Positions 32,705-42,985 of a stretch of DNA of 64,000 nt are shown here, one piece after another (positions within the stretch are counted from its first letter, which is position 1; every line of letters starts with the position of its first letter). The DNA is taken from contig OW051472.1 in NCBI GenBank assembly GCA_932521025.1, positions 3,720,001 through 3,784,000 on the forward strand, read 5' to 3'. The notes below the pieces were generated by a model. The model was given only the letters and a program-made list of their open reading frames with translations, was not told the DNA's origin and did not search any database. Source of the DNA: Oscheius onirici. Lineage: Eukaryota > Nematoda > Chromadorea > Rhabditida > Rhabditidae. The translations under genes were made by a program, and so were the position numbers.

Positions 32705-35700
32705 TCATTCGGACCTTTCTGACGGTATTACAGTAGGTTCTGTGCTTTTTGGAGAAAGAAGAGTTGGACTACGGATATTTGGCGACTGGGCTGATCGAGG
32801 CGGGGATCCCTCGTGTCTACTAGAATGCTCCCAATCCCTGTAAGTTTTGTGATTAAATCAAGTTTAGAAAAGCTAGTACCTCGATCTATCCTCCCTGTGA
32901 TCTCTATCACCGCCAAAATCTCTTCTATCGCGGAAATCTCTTCTGTCGTACTGCGGACGACCACGTCCAGATCCACGGAATCGATTGTTATCCGGTCGAG
33001 CCAGACTCATATCGTGCGAAAAACGACACTGGTCTCCGTAACGACAATGTCCGGCTTTGAATTGATGACAAAGATGCGTCTGACGAGTCCATTGTTCACT
33101 TGATCCCGGTCCTCTCAGATGTCCTCGGTGCGGAACAAAATGATGTTGGACAGGAACATACGACTGCTGCTGCGGTTGGAACTGACTGATCTGAGGATGG
33201 AACGGCTGGAAAGTCTGTTGCGGAACCTAAATATGTCTTGTTTACAAAAAAATATATATAAATTGCCTGGTATTGAGACTGGGCGATTGGAGCCTGTACA
33301 TACGGGGGAACGGCAACAGGAGCAGTCAGACCGCTGAAAGCACTAGACGTGCCGGTATCGTCGCCTTTCATAATTCCGCGTTGTTTCAATCCGGCCAACA
33401 GATTTTTCAGATTGTCTGGGAGTACAGCACTCTCTGCAGTTGGTGCAAGAGCAGAAGAAGTGGGTGTAGGGACAGATATGGGCAGGACGGGTTGTCTCAT
33501 CTTTTGCAGTTCTTCCGCCGTAAAGACGGGTATTACGACAGGGTCGGGAAAAACAACGCGAGGATCCCAATCCTCCGGATCGGCTGTGATGTAGAAAACT
33601 TGAGTGGGATCACAGAAAGCTCGGAGACTTTTCGACTGACGTCTTTCCTCTTCCAGTTTGGCCTCACTCTTACTACCACGCTCAAGCTGTCGCAATTTAT
33701 CATCTTCTGATACATCGACAGTAAGACAACGCCACGAGACCTCCTTCTCTTCTTCCTCTTCAATTCCATCGCGAATGGCATCTTGCTTGAAAGTACGTTC
33801 CATCATGGCCTCATGATGTTTCATGTCTTCCGGCGTCATTCGGTTTACGTTAACTGAAATTGTTATCAATTAGACCATAAGGTATGAAATGAAAAACTCA
33901 CTTCTCTCGCCTTCTTCCACCTCAAAGTAGCGGATTTGGACCATCTCCTTGCCCATTTCATCTGCAAACTTGATCTTGCGATTGAGTTTGACCGGAATGT
34001 CGTCTTCGACACGAGGCGGAGTGGGACTCTTGCGCTGTGTGAGCGGCGGAAACGACGACATTGGCTCCACGGGCTTGTTCTTCTTCTCGATCAGATCCAG
34101 AACTGATAGAGGATCGTTGACTAGTACCTTCGGATCGGGCTTCTTCCTCGGAACCTGCTTCTTCTTTGGTACTTCGGCTGCCGAAGCGAGTGCGTCCATG
34201 AAGCCCGACTTGGCTGGAACCCTTTTCGACTCCTCCACTTTTCTCTTCTTCGCTTCCGGAGACTCGTCATCTGCAATTTTGTGGTCAAAAACTAGAAGAA
34301 ATAGAGGGAAAGTGAACCAACGTGAACCTTCGAAGACCTCCCGCTTATTCTGAAATGGACTCGAGTAACCTAACGGCATGAAACGCGCCTCTTCCAACAC
34401 TCTACTCTTTGCTCGACCAGCCTGACAGTTCACAGAACAACTGGATTTCAACAAAACTTCTGCTCTGAATTCACGAGCTACATTCGCCGTCGCACTAATT
34501 CATCTGCTAGTGATTCGACCAACTCTGACTCTTTCCTGGATCTCTGTTCTCACAACTTTCACAGTCGCCGTTTTCTCTTTCTCAGCGACCGACATAAACA
34601 TCGAGTTTATGTAAAACGAACAATAATGAAAACAACAGGTAAAACATGGGGCAGCCCGAGTGGGCGAATAAGCGAGAGGTCTCCTCGGCCCTGTTGTCCA
34701 GTGCAAAGTGAAAAAACGACCTGAAATTTGACGATTAGTAAACTAATCGGAATGAAAAGTCCGTCTTACCTTTCAATGTCTTCTTAACCTTCTTCTTCTC
34801 GTTTTCGTCCGACAGACGACGCTTCTCAGACTTTTTCGCCTTATCTTCCATGGAGCTAAAATAGAAATTTTTACTCTGCTAATGACTAAAAAGTGTTACC
34901 TTTTCTCCTTTTTGGACTTATCAACTTTTCCATTAATCTCTTTTTTCCACTTGGTGACACACTGACTGGCAATCGTTTTAACCTCATCGTTCTCGTGATT
35001 TTTCGACAATTTTCTAATCAGCTTCGCTGTGTCATTACTGTTCTCTTGGAGACGAGCCGTCAGAAGAGATGTATCGGCCTGAAAAATGAGAGAATTGGAA
35101 CGTATACTAGTTTGTTTCAAATTCAGTCGAGCAATTACGACAATTGGAACTTGGTGTGTGCAATACACAAATTTCCACTTCTCTGTTCAATTCACAAAAA
35201 GAATAATTATAAAATGTTACCTTGAGATAGATCTTAAGAAGTTGAATAATCTGCGATGTGTCGTTAGCCTTTTCTACTTGCTGGAGCAGAGTGTACGCCC
35301 GATTCCAACCGTCCTCACTGGCGATATCGACATTGGACAGCAGCCTGAAAAGTTTTCTTGAGTTTTGATATCAAATGTACAGAATGGCAATAGATGTCGG
35401 AACCGTCTCCTCACATGGCCAGAATACTAATTTCTCGACGAAATATTTCACAGCATACTCTTGGACTTTGTGGTACAACGGTTCCTCTTTCCATCGCCTC
35501 GAAAACGACCAAAACGTACATTACACCGTTTGGAACTTGTTCAGCGTCCTGCGGCTTTTTCTTTTTCGGAATCCTAGTCATAGGCATTGGCAGCATGGGA
35601 ATATTAGCACCGGGAACGAATGAGGCCTTTTTTGTAGGCAAGGAAACACTATTCGTATCACTTGATATAGTACTGCTTGCCAGCGAAGAGCTGCTAGTCG

Positions 35701-35707
35701 AAGCCAT
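32705..35707 (-). CDS. PPP1R10: PNUTS, protein phosphatase 1 nuclear targeting subunit
   Basis: PNUTS holds PP1 at chromatin, in the PTW/PP1 complex, and links it to transcription termination and dephosphorylation of RNA polymerase II. Features in order: a Ser-rich start (MASTSSSSLASSTISS); a TFIIS N-terminal-like helical domain, including ASEDGWNRAYTLLQQVEKAN and SNDTAKLIRKLSKNHENDEV; a Lys-rich nuclear targeting segment; and a PP1-docking RVxF motif in LNRKIKFADEMGKE. Directly after the docking motif is YFEVEEGERVNVNRMTPED, which closely matches human YFELDETERVNVNKI. The end has a CCCH zinc finger (CHQFKAGHCRYGDQCRFSH), an RG-rich section (RFRGSGRGRPQYDRRDFRDR) and a Ser/Pro tail. The human His-Arg-Pro repeats are absent. 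The frame extends upstream of ATG 35707 to about 35860, but TTTTTTCAG at 35757 suggests the mRNA begins there. Confidence 0.9.
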
Positions 35708-36247
35708 TGGCGATTGGGCGGCTTGTCCGTCAGGTGGAAGACGAGGTTCTACCTGAAAAAACCTATCTGTCAGGACATTGTCAATGGTGTGCATCTCATG
35801 TTCCACCTTCGCTACACGAATAACCATTGGAACAAGCTGTTTTGCGTAATAAATGAGCAAAATAGTAATTTTAACAACAAGACGAAAACTGAACGCTTGT
35901 AGACTTTATGCTTTCAACGTTTAGGTAGTTCGTACCCTTGACAAGAAAATTGAAGGAATGGGTTGACAAGAGAGCATCATTGCGAATGGCTGGTTGACGA
36001 TTATTGATTGAATGGGGGGGGGGGATGAGGCGCTAATCGATGATGTGAAAAGCGACGCGGCTTGTTGAAAGAATGGATCAAAAAAGCTTGTACATCATGT
36101 TTCGTTTTCAAGTAGAACGGGAATATCACGAGGAGAGCAAGAGAGAACTAACCATCCTAGAGCGTAGTTGATACATCACTGAAACAAGGGAAAGTAACAA
36201 AATACTTGTCCCGTCAGGTCGAGACTTGTTCAATGACTTTTAGCTAG

Positions 36248-36728
36248 CTAGAGTGGAAAAGCGCGAAAAATTTGGATGTAATTGAATAAAGAAGATAACA
36301 AATACAAGCTTTTCAATTTCGTGAACAATGATGGAGAGATGAAAACAAGGAGAACGTAAACAAAAAATGAACCTACATGATTATTCGACGTATAGTCGTG
36401 ATCGCTCGGCGTCCAAGTAGGTGCTCCATCGGCAGGAATGTCGAAAATTTCAGGATCTTCGAAAACTTGGTGAATTGTAGGTCCCGGCTTGTACTCATCT
36501 TGGGAAATACGCGGCTGTTGATGACTGTTCGTTGCTGGGCGATAGCTTCTGATGCTCTGGGCGCGCTCGGTCGTCTGCGGCATTGGGTAATAAATCTGAA
36601 GTTTAGTTCAGAATCAACGAGAAGAGGCAACAAACCGGTGCGGCATTCGATAAACTTCCTTCTTCAATTTCGTACTCCTGGTCGTAGTCGGCTTCTTCCT
36701 CAAGTCCACTTCCTTCATACATCATCAT
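36248..36728 (-). CDS. Uncertain acidic/proline-rich protein
   Basis: Two probable exons joined by a 40-bp intron. They begin with three Met (MMMYEGSGLEEEADYDQEYE) and continue EIEEGSLSNAAPIYYPMPQT. The second exon is polar and Pro-rich (SQDEYKPGPTIHQVFEDPEI, then PADGAPTWTPSDHDYTSNNH). The frame then either reads into a hydrophobic stretch and stops at 36248 or is spliced onward. A GTAGGTTC donor directly after NNH supports further exons I could not find. Upstream (36.8-37.3 kb) are hydrophobic open frames that may form the first part of the same membrane protein, in which case this is its cytoplasmic tail. No family recognised. Confidence 0.4.
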
Positions 36729-37380
36729 AACAGTTGTTAGAAGGCGGCAATCATACGGTAGGAGACGTGCTCGCAAACAATATCTGAGACGGAAACATTT
36801 GGTTAGAAAACAGGAAAGAGATGCAGTTGGCTAACGCGTAAACGGAACCCACTGAAAAGGAAGTTTGAGAGAGACAGATCAAGTAAGCTGGCTCCATAAG
36901 GGGCAGACCCAGTGTATGCTATTAACCAATGAGTAAGTTTTGTTGGTTCAAAATTTACGAAATAGATGCAATGAAGCATAAAGTCATGGAACGAAAATGG
37001 AAAGTGAAGATAAGACCAGTGTAACCGGGGCGATCGATGGCCGGATTCGAATAGCCACCCAATGTGCGCCAAAGAACCAACCACATGTCTTTCAGTCCGA
37101 GAAAGACGCCAATGTGGACTGACAAGGGCGCATCTTTTGAATCGCAATAAAAAGGTAAAAGTGAGCACAAACTCGGTAAAATAAGCATTGCGAAAACATG
37201 AATAAAATGTTTTAATTTCACCGAGATGATGTCATGAATGGAGCACAGGGGAAGAGGAACAGAAGAATAATACCCAGTTAGAATAACATTATATGAATAA
37301 CAAGAAGAGATCACAAATGCCTAGAAATCTGAAATAAAACTCGCATAAAGTACATAGTAATCACGGGGAGGAAGAATAGT

Positions 37381-39472
37381 CTAATTGTGGTTGTAGAAGG
37401 CTAAGTAAAGTGTCAACATATTGATTGCGGCGCTGACTACGAGAAAGACGAGCATGATCGTGATGAGAGGACCGTAGTTGGCTGGAGCGATTGACGAATG
37501 TCCCGAGGAGCCTCTGGATTGTTGACTAACCGATGTGAAGTGCTGAAAAATCAAGATGATTAAAAAAAGACACAAAATTTTACCGATTCTGCTTTGGGCG
37601 AGTCGTCTTTCATTGGCTGTAGCGGAGCATGGAGAGACCTCATTCTAGAGGCAGAGGTGTGACCAGTCATGACTGTACTCGGCGCCCTATTGCGCTCAGT
37701 TCCGTAGAGAGAAGCATTGCTTCGTCGCTGGGATTTCTGAGCATCGACAATCGAAAGACCGGACAATGAGCCGGCTAGAAAACGGGAAGGAGTCGTCTCG
37801 CGGGCATTTCGAGGTTGCTGCTGACGCGATTGATGAAACGAACTGAGACTGATTACAGACGGAGCCGGAGACGGTTCCCAGTCCATCTCTTCCGTAGAGT
37901 GATTCATTTCCTCCAGAAGGAACTTTCTGCGCCGTGGTTCCACACGATCAGGCGTCTGTTCTCGTTCACGCCACTGATAGCGTTCTCGAACAACTTGTTT
38001 CGTTAATTTCGGTGTTATCGTGCCCGAAACGTCCGAATATGGTGACATTTTCTATAAAAAAGAGGCGTAATGAAAGATTTAGCAAGAGAGCAAACCTTGT
38101 GGAGCAAAGAAGATTCGAGAATGGTGACATTTTGAGAGCTGCACTGGCTGACCGGAGTGGAAGCTACGGAGAAGGCGCTAGTGAAAACACGATTGGGCTT
38201 TGACTGATGAAGAGGTTTTCTTGGGACAATGGCGACAATGAGAGCCATGACTGCAGCCAGAGCGGAAATACCACATCGGAACAGAACGAAATCCTCGCGT
38301 CTTTCCTAACAGAGACTCATAAATCTTATAAAAAAGATGAAACGTACCGTGTCATTGAAAAAATAACTAGCTTCATGAGCTGCCAGAATAATTGGCAGCA
38401 AGAGATCGGGAAAGTTTCCGCGACACTGATTGTTATGCATGGCGATAAAATGAACGATGAGAGTGATGAAAGTCAGATGAAACGACCATGTCACCAAGTT
38501 GGAGAAGAGCAGACGAAGAGGCGTAGGGAATGGCATGAAAATTACGTCAGTGTCCTAAATATCTGCGTATACAACATCAGAAACCTCCGAACTAACCTCT
38601 TGGAGAAAATTGAAATGAGCTGAGAAAATGGCACAGGTGAGCAAAAGACTGATCATTTGGGCCATCACTGTCGTTGATCCTCCGCCGAAGAAATGACGAC
38701 GACGTCGTTTCACTAGCTAAAAACCAGCATTATGAATTAATGAAGAGAATCTAACATTAGCAGTTAGACGACCAGCTTCCCTGAGACCGCTCTTGATCAC
38801 CGGGAACAGCTTGTACTTAAGATCCAAGAGATGTCGGTAGGCCATCTAAAACGTTGTTTTTCGCGTCAGCAGTCACCTCGAAATGCTCGAGAGACGTGTG
38901 CAACAAAAAGTCTCCTACTTTGTCGTGTTGCAGCTTCTGATGGGTTTTGACGGAACAGTCGCTGCACAACGAGTACATCTGATCCAGCTTGTACTTGTAC
39001 GTGTCGTATTCTTCGTTGAACTTTTCCTCGGAAGTCGGCTCAAAGTTGGCCAGTTTTTCCACGATTATTTCCTGCTTGGCGTTACAAACACCACAGAGAC
39101 CATTATCATTACTAGGGACCACGTCCGGAGCGAGTCCGCCAGTCACACAGTATCTACAAGTCGTCGAATCCAGTGAAAATTAGAAAAATAATACCTTTTT
39201 CCCAAGTTGTCATATTGGTTGACGTTTTTCGCATAATCACCGCTGTTTGTGAAGCCGTTGTACTGCTCGCAGTGGGGACAGACGAAATCGTTCTGCTGCG
39301 GCCATAAAACATTGCAATTTTTGTTGCAGAACCAGCAGTTTACTTCTACTTTTCGATGGCGCCTGAAATATTTCAGATTTCATTAAAGAAACTCAATAGA
39401 ATCGAACCTGAGATAAGAATATCCTGCATACCCTAGTCCAAATGTGGTAGCTGCTCCAACAGCAAATTCCAT
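37381..39472 (-). CDS. TMEM201: Inner nuclear membrane protein Samp1/TMEM201 (Ima1 family)
   Basis: Samp1 (NET5, yeast Ima1) is a multi-pass inner nuclear membrane protein. It works with LINC complexes in nuclear positioning and spindle organisation. The start MEFAVGAATTFGLGYAGYSY is a short membrane segment, followed by the Ima1 N-terminal zinc-binding domain: VNCWFCNKNCNVLWPQQNDF, then VCPHCEQYNGFTNSGDY. Both match human VNCWFCN and CPHCEQYNGFxxNGDY almost exactly. A second Cys set follows (LCGVCNAKQEI, then QMYSLCSDCSVKTHQKLQ, as in human QMYKLCRPC). Several membrane helices, a Ser/Arg/Pro-rich nucleoplasmic loop (QSRQQQPRNARETTPSRFLA) and a final helix (LITIMLVFLVVSAAINMLTL) complete the protein. 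The start lies 13 bp after a TTTTTAG acceptor; the stop is TAG at 37381-37383. Confidence 0.9.
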
Positions 39473-39768
39473 CAGTTAGTTTTGCCTAAAAATACATCGT
39501 CGTTAGCAACCGGAAATTTTGAAAAGAAAGTAAACTATTCGAAAGCAGGAGGTTCATAGACGAAAGAAGCAATGGAGCGCGTTTACAGAACTGACAGAGA
39601 AATTTTGATAATACAAAGTAAGGATCAAATCAGCAATAAACTAAAGATATTTGAGGGAAAACTTCATTGTAGCTACATAAAAAAACATGTATGTTTTCAA
39701 GCGAATGAATTGAATAGAGTAGGAAAATGAAGGGGAGACATCTAAATACAGAGGAAGAAGGTGCGATG

Positions 39769-40538
39769 TCAGATGACGCAGAGTCGGGAGAGAGCTTCGT
39801 GAAGGAAGATCGAGTCGTCTCCGGAAATCTTCATGACAGGAACTTTTTTGGAATTGTGCAATTCCCGTAGCAGCTGAAGTCGAACAGATTACAGTAAAAG
39901 GACAAGGAAACCTTTAGACAGACTTTGAATTGTTCCTTCCGCTCCTCGGCAGCAACATCTATGCCGCGGCTGGGTTTACGTCGGCTGGAAGTGAGCATTT
40001 GGAACAGTAGCGTGGAGGTAATGATGTCGACACTGTGGACACAAATGGATTCGCAGATTTTGTTATCAAGATGAGCTAAATTTTGTATTTTGTACAAAAA
40101 AAGACAATGACTAAACCAATGATAGATAGGTGGTAAGTACTCGCTGGCTAGCCTGATATCCCATCTCTTTTCGGAATCGAAGTGTCGGAGCTTGAAGAAC
40201 GGAGGAATCGTAGAAGACGGCAGATTCGATTCCGTCTCTCCGGACTGTATGAGCTGCCTGTTCTGAAGTTTAAATTTGAATAAAAGATATAAGGAAGAAA
40301 CGTACTACGTGTCCGAGGCTTAGAATTTTTGAGAGCCACACTACTCTTTAGGCTGAATTTGGCCATCAGCCCTTCCATTTGATCTATCTCGACTATTTGG
40401 AACTTGGCCAGAGTGTGCGTAGAGCTCGATCTGTCCTTCGCCGTCAACCGTTTTCTGAAAATTTAAAGATGTGAAATGCATCCAGAGAATGAAGACTCAC
40501 CCACCCAATTCTTCGACAGAGTATGCTCGAGATCTCAT
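39769..40538 (-). CDS. Unidentified gene, about 190 residues
   Basis: Five exons are suggested. The start is MRSRAYSVEELGGKRLTAKD. Next come LAKFQIVEIDQMEGLMAKFS, then QQAAHTVRRDGIESAVFYDS. A later exon encodes VDIITSTLLFQMLTSSRRKP, then EERKEQFKVCLKLLRELHNS, and the last exon ends ISGDDSIFLHEALSRLCVI. The frame joins well at the first, second and last introns, but I could not find a fully consistent join between the exon ending near 40143 and the one starting near 40030. There is no signal peptide or membrane helix. I do not recognise the family. It lies 138 bp downstream of the dehydrogenase and about 300 bp upstream of Samp1 on the same strand, so it may be co-transcribed. Confidence 0.45.
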
Positions 40539-40675
40539 GGTTCAGAAAATAAAAGAAGGACGGAACATGAGCGAGGAAAACGACCATAGACGAAAGAAAA
40601 TAGTTAGGTAAAACTTTATCGGGATAAAACTGCAAATTATATGAAAATGTGTGCAAAAGTACAATAAATACAGAT

Positions 40676-41980
40676 CTACTGAGGAGAGGGACGAGTAGTT
40701 TGCCAGGAGAATCTGTCAATGTTGGAAGGCAAAAGGGAGCGATAATAGTCACGGGAGCTATCGAGTTCGTTCTGAAAACCGGTCATTGAAAAGGAAACAC
40801 GGAAGGTAACTTTTGATGGAAGAGGCGAGTATCCAAGATACTGACTGGCTTTGAAATTGTTGAAGAAGGTCCAATGGTGGAAATTCATGTAAAAATAGTC
40901 CGGATCTGGCATTCTTTTCGCTACGTCGAGACCGATAAGACAGATAATTATGGCGAAGAAGGAGTATATATAATAGAGAGGTAGAAGTGGAATGTTGATT
41001 TTGCCTCCAGGAATACAATCGCCGAAATTGTCAAAGAAGGGACGTTTCTCGGTGTCGTCGCAGAACAATACTGTTTCGAAGACTCTTTCGCCAAGATCTC
41101 TGTCCTCGTATGAATGTTCGCCTGAATTTAGCGTTGAAGACGGGATCATAGAGAACATACAATGTAAAGACTGGCTGCTCTCGTCGCCTTCGAGATCTTC
41201 GGGATACAGCTTCTCCACGGAATTCCACAGTCCGAGCATGAGGTTATCGAGAGCCATCAGCTGCGTCACTCCATCACCGTCGCCAAATTTCGGCGAGAAT
41301 CCAAGTTTTGATGACATTTTGAGAATGTCAGTGATAACCGACGATTGGTCTCCATGGCCATAGACGTTAACCGGGCGGACAACAATGCAGTCAATCGTTG
41401 AACATTTCAGGAGTTCTTCGGCACGTTGCTTCGAAGCACAGTAGGCCTGATTGAGTATGTGTTACCGGGGTTTAACAGAGTTCAAACCTTGAAAGGTCTC
41501 GACGACGGTACTTCACCAGGCGTCGTCTCACTTCCATTGATGTTCGGCCAACGAGAAGAGCATTGAAGAAGTGGTGTTGACAAATGGACTAGCTTCCAGT
41601 TATGGCCCGGCTCTCGATATGTAGAAATCAGCGACTCGACGACTAAAAAATTTTTGAGAAAAGAGAGCCGACTTACATTGGACATTGTGATAGTGAAGAG
41701 CCTTTTCGTCTGGCACAAGAGAAAAATCTTGTGATTCATGTAGATTTACAACAATATCGGCGCCGGAAACAGCACTTGCAACATTCTCCATTCCGTAAAC
41801 ATGTGCTCCGCGATAGTCTATGTATAAAACATCAGTTCGCACAAATTTGGTATAAAACATACCCGTACCAGCAGATGTCTCCGTTGCCCAGCCGACGACT
41901 TCGAGAAAGGGTAAACTTCCGGCACATTTGACGAATCGCGATCCAATCCATGAATCGGCTCCCAAAACTACGAGCTTCAT
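40676..41980 (-). CDS. 3-beta-hydroxysteroid dehydrogenase-type extended SDR
   Basis: An NAD(P)-dependent extended short-chain dehydrogenase of the 3-beta-HSD/NSDHL group; likely substrates are sterols or related 3-beta-hydroxy compounds. The Rossmann start is MKLVVLGADSWIGSRFVKCA; the usual GGxGFxG is changed to GADSWIG. The catalytic Tyr-x3-Lys is seen in AYCASKQRAEELL. The substrate-side block VRPVNVYGHGDQSSVITDIL is the family's RPxxIYGxGD segment, followed by FGDGDGVTQLMALDNLMLGL. A C-terminal hydrophobic segment (IPLLPLYYIYSFFAIIICLI) suggests ER membrane attachment, as in animal 3-beta-HSDs. The ending ASQYLGYSPLP also fits. A 39-bp intron (40772-40810) lies near the C-terminus. ATG 41980 is 3 bp after an AATTGCAG acceptor. 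Several family members fit, so I give no gene symbol. Confidence 0.85.
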
Positions 41981-42259
41981 CGCCTGCAATTGTGAATATG
42001 TGTGTGGAAAAAGATGAGATTAATCAAGAGCAGCCCAATCAACAAATTTAGCTTTTTTCGACAGAAAAATGTGAAGAAACTAAAAAATAAAACTGGGTCA
42101 CCAATCCTAAATTTTCGCTCGAAAGAATTTGAAACGTACGGTAAGGAAATTCAAAACGCGCGCGTTTTCAAACGTAATTTGAATTGTCAAGACTTGTCAA
42201 CTTTGAAACGGCGAGTTCGTAGTCGCTTTCAGTTCACTCTGCTCATTTAGTCGTTTCCT

Positions 42260-42560
42260 TCAAATGCTCTCAGGTCATATTTTGATATTTTTTATGTTTC
42301 GACAGCAAGATCGGACAGTGCGAACAGACCCGCCACAGACTCTTTCGTTCTTTTGCTTTTCGGAAAAGAGTCTGCAAAAATGACGACTGGCTTGTGAAAC
42401 CGCGACTTGCCAGCAACCATTGAAAGGTGGTGTCATGCACAGTTTTCCTGGCATCGTAGGGTTTCCACTGAATCCACAGCGGTGTTTGGTATAGTTCGTG
42501 GAGACCTTTGAAGTCGTAGGGGAAGACTGATAGTGCTCTAGACCTTTGCGCTAAAAAAAC
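42260..42560 (-). CDS. Possible terminal exon of an unidentified gene
   Basis: A strong acceptor (AGAGTTTTTTTAG, ending near 42552) opens about 290 bp with two overlapping frames free of stops. One contains KGLHELYQTPLWIQWKPYDA and ends in KKYQNMT; the other begins RKGLEHYQSSPTTSKVSTNY and is Cys-rich. The first looks more protein-like because of its Trp and Tyr blocks. Candidate upstream exons around 42600-42800 did not join cleanly. I do not recognise the product. Confidence 0.3.
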
Positions 42561-42985
42561 TCTGACAGATGAACAGTTACAGTCACAAGAACACTTCTAT
42601 TTTTTTCCTTCTAAATACGTTTCCGTTTGCTTTCTCCAAATTTTCAGAGCTCGAGTGAAGCAAGTTGGAGAAATCACAAAACTGAAAAAAGATCGGTTGT
42701 ATCGTGGGCGAGAAGGCATCGATGTCGAGAGGAGGGAATTAGATCTTTCTGACGTCGAATAAACGAAGAGAGTCGTCACCATCGATGTTACCTTCATTTG
42801 TTTTTTTTGAAACTCGCAATTTGTTTATCCCAGTAGTCGCCAAAACTGTTTGTGTTCGGATTTCCCCCCTATATGCGTTTTTTTTCAACGCGTTACATAG
42901 ATGTTCTCCCGTTCGAAAGCTTATAGCTCGAAATAACGTCCCAATTACACTGTCAAAGTGGCCATCCTATATACTTCAACAGTAT

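Noticed and set aside
40148-40447. Ribosomal protein eL20 from a loose resemblance in the second exon of the unidentified gene
   Set aside because: The similarity covers only a few residues and the flanking exons do not match eL20.
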